This document shows, piece after piece, positions 57,917 to 64,000 of a stretch of DNA of 64,000 bases. Below the pieces are notes generated by a model. It saw only the letters and a list, made by a program, of their open reading frames with translations. It was not told the origin of the DNA and did not search any database. This stretch comes from Winogradskya consettensis. GTDB lineage: Bacteria > Actinomycetota > Actinomycetes > Mycobacteriales > Micromonosporaceae. The stretch spans positions 1 through 64,000 of the forward strand of contig NZ_BOQP01000021.1 in assembly GCF_018332715.1 (NCBI RefSeq), read 5' to 3'. Within the stretch, counting starts at the first letter, position 1. Each line of letters opens with the position of its first letter. The translations under genes and the position numbers were made by a program.

Positions 57917-59461
57917 CAGGGCGAGCGTGAAGCCCTTCTGCCGCCACGTCTGCGTGACCTTGTACCGCTCGGCGATCACCACGGACTTGCCGTTGTCCAT
58001 CTCCCCCAGCGGGTCCTCCTGGTAGCCGAGCCGGACCACCCACAGTCGCGGGGTGTCGCCCAGGCATTTCGGGATGTCGGGGCACTCCAGGGCGGCGAAC
58101 GAGCCGTTGGTGCGCTGTGGCTGCGTCGCCAGCACGTCCTTGGGCCGGCGCCCGGCGGGTGCGTAGTGGGCGATGGAGTCGCGGCCCACCCAGTTACCGC
58201 CCGGGTCGGTCATACCGTAGACGATTCCGTCGCCCGGTTTGAACCCATCGGCGACGGTCAATGCCATCTCGCGGCTGGCCTCGCCGTGCCCGTCGGTGGC
58301 GCGGATGTCCAGCTGCGCGGGGACCGCGAGACCGGCGATCGCGAGCACGCCGAGCACCGTCCAGACCATCTTGGCGCGGCCGAGCGCGACCGCGGCGAGC
58401 AGGGCCCACGCGGGCAGCGAGAACAGCAGGTAGCGGGTCAGGAAGATCGGGGTGACCTGCGCGGCGACGACCAGGAAGATCGGCGGGAGCACGGCCCACG
58501 CGGTGTAGAGCGCGGTGGGGCGGCGCAGCGGCAGGGCGAACAGCGAGAGCACGAGGATCAGCGCCGCGATGCTCGCGGTGCCGACGAGCTCACCCGGGAA
58601 GTGCTGCAGCGTGTAGGTGTCGGGCTTGGTGATCCAGGAGACCTGGGCCTTCTGCTCGCTGCCGTACTTGAGCAGCGGGAGGGCCGGCAGTGCACCGAGG
58701 AACGCGGTGATCATCCAGCCGAGGGTGCGATGCCTGTACTGGGCGAAGACGACCCAGCCGTGCGCGCCGAGCAGCAGCAGCGAGATCGGGTGCAGCACGC
58801 CGAGCACCGCGACGGCGAGCAGGTAGCCCAGCCAGCGGAAGAACCCCGGCCGGCGCAGCGCGGCGACCAGCGTCACCGTGGCGAGCACGGCGAAGAACGT
58901 GGCCAGCGCGTAGACGCGGGCCTCCTGCGCGAACCGGGCGGAGGACGGCAGCACCGCGAAGATCAGGCCGGCGGCGAGCCCTACCCGGCGACTGGCCAGG
59001 CGGGCGCCGAGCGCGCCGACCAGAGCGGCGGCCAGGACCATCGCGGCCAGTGACGGCAACCTCACCATGAGGTCGGAGTTGCCGACGAGGTCGGTCCAGC
59101 CGTGCAGCAGCACGTAGTAGGGACCGATGATCGCGTCGACGTACCTCAGGACCTTGAACATGTCGTCGTACGACACGGTGGTCATGCCCCAGCTCGCCAG
59201 CTCGTCGGTCCAGAGCGACGGGCGGGTGATGCCCGCGTAGCCGACCACGGCCATGAGCAGGGCAGGCAGCAGCCACGGCCATACGCCGATCGAGTTGACG
59301 TGCACCTGTTCGCCAGGTGGTACGTCCGAGTGGTCCTCGTCCTCACCCCACGGATCGCGACGCGGAGTTTTGGCGTCACGCAGCTTGGGGATGACTGCTG
59401 TCTGATCGGGAGTAGTCAAGGTCGTCTTCGCATTCGGGCGCTGGGGTGCGCGCTCTGGCAT
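57902..59461 (-). CDS. GT39/ArnT-like membrane glycosyltransferase
   Basis: The 519-residue protein has a cytoplasmic N-terminus (1-60) and about eleven membrane helices. The first outer loop has GITRPSLWTDELASWGMTTVSYDDMF, where DE is the catalytic motif of GT-C enzymes of the ArnT/PMT type. RFAQEARVYALATFFAVLA follows. It uses a polyprenyl-phosphate sugar donor to glycosylate an outer acceptor. It is the first gene of the exopolysaccharide set, 70 nt upstream of GT2. There is no ribosome site; TAGGAT (59471-59476, minus) lies 9 nt before the ATG. Confidence 0.87.
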   Translation of the reverse strand: MPERAPQRPNAKTTLTTPDQTAVIPKLRDAKTPRRDPWGEDEDHSDVPPGEQVHVNSIGVWPWLLPALLMAVVGYAGITRPSLWTDELASWGMTTVSYDDMFKVLRYVDAIIGPYYVLLHGWTDLVGNSDLMVRLPSLAAMVLAAALVGALGARLASRRVGLAAGLIFAVLPSSARFAQEARVYALATFFAVLATVTLVAALRRPGFFRWLGYLLAVAVLGVLHPISLLLLGAHGWVVFAQYRHRTLGWMITAFLGALPALPLLKYGSEQKAQVSWITKPDTYTLQHFPGELVGTASIAALILVLSLFALPLRRPTALYTAWAVLPPIFLVVAAQVTPIFLTRYLLFSLPAWALLAAVALGRAKMVWTVLGVLAIAGLAVPAQLDIRATDGHGEASREMALTVADGFKPGDGIVYGMTDPGGNWVGRDSIAHYAPAGRRPKDVLATQPQRTNGSFAALECPDIPKCLGDTPRLWVVRLGYQEDPLGEMDNGKSVVIAERYKVTQTWRQKGFTLALAVKK

Positions 59462-59556
59462 GGCCGACGCATCCTAAACGGACGATGTGTCCGCCGTGTG
59501 TGACTAGGGGCGCATCGGGGGTTCTGGGGCGGCTATATGTGCCTTCTGGAGCAAGT

Positions 59557-59574
59557 GTTTACCGTCCGGTAACC
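59557..59574. promoter_or_regulatory. Inverted repeat upstream of the exopolysaccharide operon
   Basis: TTACCG (59559-59564), TC and CGGTAA (59567-59572) form a hairpin or operator between the GH16 gene stop and the GT39 gene. It could be a terminator for GH16 or an operator for the operon; no T-tract follows. Confidence 0.4.
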
Positions 59575-59591
59575 CACCCTAGCGTCGACGC

Positions 59592-61364
59592 TCAACGATA
59601 TACGTGCACGTAGTCGACGACCATGTCCTGCGGTAGCCGGGTCCGGCTGTCGGGCGGGCCGGGGAACGGGCCGCCGATCGCGTTGTTCAGCAGGATCACG
59701 AACGGGCGGTCGAAGACCCACGGACCTCGGGTCTTCTCCACCTCGGCGCGGTCGGCCGTGAAGTAGGCGTTCCCGTCGACCGAGAAGACGATCTTGTCGG
59801 GGCGCCAGTCCACGGCGTACGTGTGGAAGTCGTCCGAGAGATCTCCGTCGGTGTGATATTTACCGCCGATGCCGTCCCCGCCGTGGTACGCCGCGGCGTG
59901 CAGCGCCGACGAGCTGATCCCCGGCTCGCGCCCGATGTGCTCCATGATGTCGATCTCACCGGAGTTCGGCCACGTCGCCCTGCCGGTGTAGAGGTCCGCG
60001 CCCAGCATCCAGAACGCCGGCCACAGCCCCTGCGTGCCGGAGACCTTGATCCGGGCCTCGACCCGGCCGTACGTGAGGCTGTAGAGCCCGTTGGTGTTGA
60101 GCCGGCCGGAGGTGTACTGGCAGGTCGTGCTCCTGGTGACCGGGTCGCGCGGGCACTTGGACCCGGGCGTGACCTCGCGCTTGGCCTTGATGACGAGGTT
60201 GCCGTCGCCGTCGAGCGCCGCGTTGCGGTTGTTGGTGTAGTACTGCAGCTCACCGGTGACGCCGGGCCCGACCTCGGCCACCCACTTCTTCGGGTCGGGG
60301 GCCGACCCGGACGCGCCGTCGAAGTCGTCACCCCAGACCAGTGAGTACGGCTCCGACGGGACCGCGGCCTCGCCGGGCGGGGCGATCGGCGCTCCCCCGG
60401 TGCCGAAGATCCGGAATTCCCACAGCGCATACCCGGCGCCGGACAGGCCCTTCTTCATCGAGACGCGGACGAAGCGCGCCTGCCCGGTGACCGGCACGTC
60501 GTCGACCCTGCCGGTGCCGGTGTCCGTCGTGGAGAGCTGGGTCCAGTTGTCGCCGTCCCAGGAGCCCTCCAGGGTGTACTCCCGCGCGTACGCCTTGCCC
60601 CAGACCAGCTCGACCCGGCGGACATCGGCGACCGCACCGAGGTCGACGCGAACCCAGGCCGGGCCGGTCTTGTCCTCGGCGGTCACCCACTCCGTCGCGG
60701 TGTCCTGATCGACGACTCGTGACGCGTCGCATCGGGTGCACTGCGACGTGTCACGGGTCGACGAGGCCTCCGCGGGCTTCATGTACGACAGCAGCTGCTC
60801 GGTCGTGGCTCCGGGCGGCATGGACGGCGCCGTGCTCGCCCCGGCACCCGAGTTGACCTGGATGTCCCAGATCGAGTAGCCGTACACGGTGGCGCGGGCG
60901 CGCAGGAGCACCCGTACGTAGCGGCCGGAACCGGCGACACCGGCCGTCACGTCGCCGCCCGTGCCGGTCGTCGTGCTGTAGACCGCGGTCCACTGCTGGC
61001 CGTCATCGCTGAGTTGGATGTCGTACGCCGTCGCGTACGCCTTCTCCCACTTGATCCCGACCCGGCAGATCGGCATCGAGGCGCCCAGATCGACCTGGAT
61101 GCTCTGCGGGTCGCCCCACGCGCTGCCCCACCGCGTCTCGGGATTACCGTCCGTGACGTAGGAGGGACTCATCGCGTCCGACTCGGACGACGACGCCTCG
61201 ACGGGCCGGCCCTTCGCGACGTCGGCCGTGCCGCACTTCCCGCCGCCGGACGCGGCATCGTCGGACCCCCCGGTGACCAGGAGGACGACGATGCCGATGA
61301 CGACGGCGAGCAGGACTGCGGCACCGGCGGCCACGAGGGCCCGGACACCGATCGAGAGACGCAC
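59592..61364 (-). CDS. Membrane-anchored GH16 glucanase with two discoidin domains
   Basis: The protein has about 590 residues from the GTG at 61364 (VRLSIGVRALVAAGAAVLLAVVIGIVVLLV anchor). Two F5/8-type C domains (about 50-160 and 180-310) precede a GH16 domain with the catalytic motif GEIDIMEHIG (nucleophile Glu470, Asp472, acid/base Glu475) and CGY-free, beta-sandwich flanks such as YTSGRLNTNGLYSLTYGRVEARIKVSGTQGLWPAFWMLG. It hydrolyses beta-1,3- or mixed-linkage glucans or similar. The GTG at 61376 has GGAAGG immediately against it and is unlikely. Confidence 0.9.
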   Translation of the reverse strand: MRLSIGVRALVAAGAAVLLAVVIGIVVLLVTGGSDDAASGGGKCGTADVAKGRPVEASSSESDAMSPSYVTDGNPETRWGSAWGDPQSIQVDLGASMPICRVGIKWEKAYATAYDIQLSDDGQQWTAVYSTTTGTGGDVTAGVAGSGRYVRVLLRARATVYGYSIWDIQVNSGAGASTAPSMPPGATTEQLLSYMKPAEASSTRDTSQCTRCDASRVVDQDTATEWVTAEDKTGPAWVRVDLGAVADVRRVELVWGKAYAREYTLEGSWDGDNWTQLSTTDTGTGRVDDVPVTGQARFVRVSMKKGLSGAGYALWEFRIFGTGGAPIAPPGEAAVPSEPYSLVWGDDFDGASGSAPDPKKWVAEVGPGVTGELQYYTNNRNAALDGDGNLVIKAKREVTPGSKCPRDPVTRSTTCQYTSGRLNTNGLYSLTYGRVEARIKVSGTQGLWPAFWMLGADLYTGRATWPNSGEIDIMEHIGREPGISSSALHAAAYHGGDGIGGKYHTDGDLSDDFHTYAVDWRPDKIVFSVDGNAYFTADRAEVEKTRGPWVFDRPFVILLNNAIGGPFPGPPDSRTRLPQDMVVDYVHVYR

Positions 61365-61429
61365 GAAGACCGGCACCCTTCCGAGGCAACGAAGATCCGC
61401 TACACCCTAGCCACGGCGCCGACCTGCGG

Positions 61430-61855
61430 CTACGCCCGGGGTACGCCGATCAGGTCGACAGTTGCAGGATCGTGGACGCCGTCGTAGTAGCGCCGCAGCA
61501 CCTCCTCGAAGATCGAGGGATCCGCGGCGGCACGCGCGAACAGCGTCATCGACGAGCGTAGCTTCAGGTCGTCGGGGTAGCCCAGGATCTGGTTCGCCGT
61601 GCGCCCCTCGACGCCGAGCATTGCCTGCGCGCACTCCGTCAGCCGGGTCCCGAGGACGGGGTCGGCGAGGTAGGCGCGGGCTTCCTCGATGTCACTGATC
61701 GCATACTTCCGCGCCGTGGGGCTGGTGCCGAGCCCGGCGATCTGCGGGAAGACGAACCACATCCAGTGGCTGCGTTTGCTGCCCGCGCGCAGTTCGGCGA
61801 GGGCCTGCTCGTGGACGCCCTCCTGGGCCGTACGGAAACGGTCGAGATCGGTCAT
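61430..61855 (-). CDS. DUF1810 family protein
   Basis: The 141-residue protein starts MTDLDRFRTAQEGVHEQALAELRAGSKRSHWMWFVFPQIAGLGTSPTARKYAISDIEEARAYLADPVLGTRL. It continues with SEVL-like FGYPDDLKLRSSMTLFA (GYPDDLKLRSSMTLF), the full DUF1810 signature. The function is unknown. It is divergent from the two-component pair with 89 nt between. Confidence 0.93.
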   Translation of the reverse strand: MTDLDRFRTAQEGVHEQALAELRAGSKRSHWMWFVFPQIAGLGTSPTARKYAISDIEEARAYLADPVLGTRLTECAQAMLGVEGRTANQILGYPDDLKLRSSMTLFARAAADPSIFEEVLRRYYDGVHDPATVDLIGVPRA

Positions 61856-61930
61856 GGGACTCAGCCTGTCATCCTCAGGTATGGCGCGCGATTCGTTCGC
61901 CGGACGGATGCTCCCGCGCCCCTGCCTCCC

Positions 61931-61936
61931 TAGGCT
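61931..61936 (+). promoter_or_regulatory. Candidate -10 (leaderless) for the histidine kinase gene
   Basis: TAGGCT ends 8 nt before the ATG at 61945; no Shine-Dalgarno lies between. Confidence 0.35.
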
Positions 61937-61944
61937 CTTCAGGT

Positions 61945-63042
61945 ATGACACCGCGGTGCAGCCGCCGGCAGGCGATCGACCTCGCCTTCGCCGGCACGCT
62001 CTTCCTGATCCTGACCACGCTCGTGCTGGTCACCCCGGGCACGCCCGCGGGCCCATGGGCGCTGGCCCTGACCGTCGCGCTGGCAGCGGTCCAGGCCGGG
62101 GCGCTGATCCCGATGCGGGAACACCCCGAGGCGTCCATGGCGGTCGCGATCGCCGCCGGGATCGGGCTCGAGGTGCTCATGCCCGAGCTCGGCTATCTCG
62201 GGCAGGCCGCCGCGCTGCTGGCCGCGTATGCCCGGGTGCGCACGCCGCGACGGTCGGTGCCGGTGCTGGCGCTGCTGATCGCCGGGGCGCCCTGGGAGAC
62301 GGCCGGTGGCGGCGACTGGCGCAACCTGCTGCTCGGTGTGGCCGGGCCGACGATCGGCTGGTCGCTGGGCGAGCTGGGCCGCACCCGGGCGTTGCGCCGC
62401 GAGGACGAGCGCCGGGCCATCGCCGCGCAGGAACGCACCCGTATCGCCCGGGAGTTGCACGACGTGCTCGCCCACACCGTCTCGGTGATCGTGGTGCAGG
62501 CACAGGCAGCTGAGGACGTGTTCGACCGGCGCCCCGACCAGGCCCGCAAGGCACTCACCACGATAGGTACGGCGGCCCGCTCGACGCTGCAGGAGTTGCG
62601 GGTGCTGCTGCACACCCTCTCCGAGGACGCCGGGGAGCTCGGCCCGCAGCCCGGCCTCGACCGGCTGGCGGCGCTCGCGGCGTCGATGGAGGCCACCGGG
62701 CTGCGCGTGGAGCTGGAGACGGTCGAGGTCACGGTTCCGGCGGCGGTGGACCTGTCCGCGTACAGGATCGTGCAGGAGTCGCTGACCAACACGCTGCGGC
62801 ACAGTCACGCCACCCGGGCGCGGGTCACGGTCTCCTGTTCCCCGGCCGAGGTCAGCGTCGAGATCCGCGACGACGGCCCGGCGCGACCGGCGGGCCGGGT
62901 CTCCGGGTCCGGGCAGCGCGGCATCGTCGGCATGCAGGAGCGGGCCCGGTTGCTCGGTGGCACCCTCGACGCGGGCCCGACGCCGGGCGGCGGATTCAGG
63001 GTCCGAGCGGCATTCCCGAGGGAAGCGATGGTCGCGGCATGA
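61945..63042 (+). CDS. NarL/DesK-type sensor histidine kinase
   Basis: The 365-residue protein has about five N-terminal membrane segments, a HisKA_3 dimerisation domain with phospho-acceptor His172 in ARELHDVLAHTVSVIVVQAQA, and an ATPase domain with RIVQESLTNTLRHS (N box), EIRDDG and GQRGIVGMQERARLLGGTL (G boxes). It has no separate sensory domain outside, so the signal may be membrane-related. It overlaps the response regulator gene by 4 nt. Confidence 0.94.
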   Translation: MTPRCSRRQAIDLAFAGTLFLILTTLVLVTPGTPAGPWALALTVALAAVQAGALIPMREHPEASMAVAIAAGIGLEVLMPELGYLGQAAALLAAYARVRTPRRSVPVLALLIAGAPWETAGGGDWRNLLLGVAGPTIGWSLGELGRTRALRREDERRAIAAQERTRIARELHDVLAHTVSVIVVQAQAAEDVFDRRPDQARKALTTIGTAARSTLQELRVLLHTLSEDAGELGPQPGLDRLAALAASMEATGLRVELETVEVTVPAAVDLSAYRIVQESLTNTLRHSHATRARVTVSCSPAEVSVEIRDDGPARPAGRVSGSGQRGIVGMQERARLLGGTLDAGPTPGGGFRVRAAFPREAMVAA

Positions 63043-63701
63043 TCCGGGTGCTCATCGCGGACGATCAGGAGCTGGTCCGGGCCGGGTTCGCGCTGATCAT
63101 CGACGGCCGGGACGACCTGGAGGTGGTGGGCGAGGCCGGGGACGGCGCGGCGGCGGTACGGCTGGCGGAGGAGCTGCGCCCCGACGTCGTCCTGATGGAT
63201 GTCAGGATGCCCGGGACGGACGGCATCGAGGCGGCCCGCAGGATCGCGGCGGCGGGCAACCCGGCCCGGATCATCATGCTGACGACGTTCGACCTCGACG
63301 AGCCGGTCGTCGCCGCGCTGCGGGCCGGGGCCAGCGGTTTCCTGCTCAAGGACATCCGCCCCGCCGAGCTGGCCGACGCGATCCGGGTGGTGGCCCGCGG
63401 CGACGCGCTGCTCGCCCCCACGGTCACCCGGCGGCTGCTGGACCGGTTCGCCGCCGCGCCTGCGCCGGCCGGGACGTCACCGCGCCTCGACATGCTCAGC
63501 GTGCGGGAGGTCGAGGTGCTGACCCTCGTCGCGCGGGCGCTCTCCAACGACGAGATCGCCGACAAGCTGCACCTGAGCCGGGCCACGGTCAAGAGCCACC
63601 TGTCGGCGATCCTCATGAAACTCGGGTTACGGGACCGGATCCAGGCCGCTGTCCTCGCGTACGAGACCGGCCTGGTCCGTCCCGGGTCCGGGATTTCCTG
63701 A
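63039..63701 (+). CDS. NarL/FixJ-type response regulator
   Basis: The 220-residue protein has a receiver domain (IRVLIADDQELVRAGFALIIDG; phosphorylated Asp54 in VLMDVRMPG; Lys in FLLKDI) and a LuxR-type helix-turn-helix (MLSVREVEVLTLVARALSNDEIADKLHLSRATVKSHLSAILMKLGLRDRIQA). It pairs with the kinase upstream. The targets are unknown. It is convergent with glgX, 2 nt apart. Confidence 0.95.
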   Translation: MIRVLIADDQELVRAGFALIIDGRDDLEVVGEAGDGAAAVRLAEELRPDVVLMDVRMPGTDGIEAARRIAAAGNPARIIMLTTFDLDEPVVAALRAGASGFLLKDIRPAELADAIRVVARGDALLAPTVTRRLLDRFAAAPAPAGTSPRLDMLSVREVEVLTLVARALSNDEIADKLHLSRATVKSHLSAILMKLGLRDRIQAAVLAYETGLVRPGSGIS

Positions 63702-63703
63702 TG

Positions 63704-64000
63704 TCAGCGGTTCTTGAGCACGACCATGGTGTGACCGCCGACCTCGATGTTGCCGCCTGCGCGGACCGTGCGCTTGCGGTTGGCGAGCAGCGGGTCAGCC
63801 GTGTCGACGACGGTCTCCCAGCCCCGGCCGTAGGAGCGCGGCGGCACCGTGAACGCCACCGGGTCGCCGAGCGGGTTGAACAGCACCAGGAACGAGCTGT
63901 CGACGATCGGCTCGCCGAGCGCGTCCTGCTCCGGGATGCCCTCACCGTTGAGGAAGACCGTCATCGTCATCCCCGACTGCTCGTTCCAGTCCTCGGAGGT
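63704..64000 (-). CDS. glgX: Glycogen debranching enzyme GlgX, C-terminal part
   Basis: The visible 98 residues are the C-terminus of a GlgX/TreX-type isoamylase: TSEDWNEQSGMTMTVFLNGEGIPEQDALGEPIVDSSFLVLFNPLGDPVAFTVP and ending TVRAGGNIEVGGHTMVVLKNR, the closing beta-sandwich. It cleaves alpha-1,6 branches of glycogen. The gene runs off the window to the right. Confidence 0.88.
   Translation of the reverse strand, partial: TSEDWNEQSGMTMTVFLNGEGIPEQDALGEPIVDSSFLVLFNPLGDPVAFTVPPRSYGRGWETVVDTADPLLANRKRTVRAGGNIEVGGHTMVVLKNR

Overview
The window is high-GC actinobacterial DNA. GTG and TTG starts are common, neighbouring genes often overlap by 4 nt (ATGA/GTGA), and the gene content (GT4-type GlgA beside GlgC, many GNATs, TetR/LacI/AraC/LysR regulators, secreted lectins and carbohydrate enzymes) suits a soil actinomycete. 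I would guess a member of the Micromonosporaceae such as Actinoplanes, but that is an inference from style and nothing in the sequence proves it. I see no rRNA or tRNA gene, CRISPR array, intact insertion sequence or replication origin.

Layout. 1-6.3 kb: an OhrR-box-like operator array, a renalase-type FAD oxidoreductase, the divergent glycogen/maltose-1-phosphate pair glgA(glgM)/glgC, then a TetR/SDR/MFS module with three copies of one operator. 6.3-13.3 kb: a SUKH-like protein, a coiled-coil protein, a lipoprotein, an AraC regulator, a DUF4331 operon with a Tat-exported partner, an SRPBCC protein and a six-repeat secreted ricin-type lectin. 13.4-18.2 kb: one very large STAND protein with two P-loop modules and three TIR or TIR-like modules, the best candidate here for a new immune system. 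18.2-24.2 kb: a LysR regulator (frameshifted) coupled to an M20 hydrolase, divergent from an overlapping operon of alpha/beta hydrolase, rhodanese, SsuD-like flavin monooxygenase and GlcD-like oxidase, which looks like organosulfur salvage. 24.2-27.0 kb: a broken RlmJ-like methyltransferase, a remnant of a mobile-element accessory gene, a GNAT gene preceded by a 16-codon leader ORF, and a HEPN/Toprim-associated-domain protein.

27.0-30.2 kb is a tightly overlapping four-gene operon (two coiled-coil proteins, a membrane/coiled-coil protein, a lipoprotein with a C-terminal OmpA-like domain) of unknown role. 30.4-36.5 kb: a 5'-3' exonuclease, a YcnI-like copper protein, three GNAT-type genes or domains, a DeoC/IolC-like aldolase, a deoxyribosyltransferase-fold protein and a 55-residue protein. 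36.5-43.2 kb: a membrane PAS-GGDEF-EAL protein, then Gfo/Idh/MocA and LacI genes divergent from a secreted GH30 glycosidase. 43.2-52.8 kb: an MFS exporter, a GNAT with tandem repeats reaching its start codon, a CadD-like exporter, an ATP-grasp/LRR-like pair, an SfnB-like flavoprotein, and a YcgR/YcgQ-type permease pair with a third exported protein.

52.8-61.4 kb looks like an exopolysaccharide locus: a GT39-like membrane transferase, a cellulose-synthase-like GT2 with a long repeat tail, a GH26-like hydrolase and a D-amino-acid-oxidase-like enzyme in one direction, with a GH16 enzyme carrying two discoidin domains upstream. The window ends with a DUF1810 protein, a NarL-type two-component pair and the 3' end of glgX, so glycogen metabolism brackets the window.

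A feature of the whole window is that many genes have no Shine-Dalgarno but carry a TANNNT hexamer 6-8 nt before the start codon, the arrangement expected of leaderless mRNAs. I used it to choose several starts.
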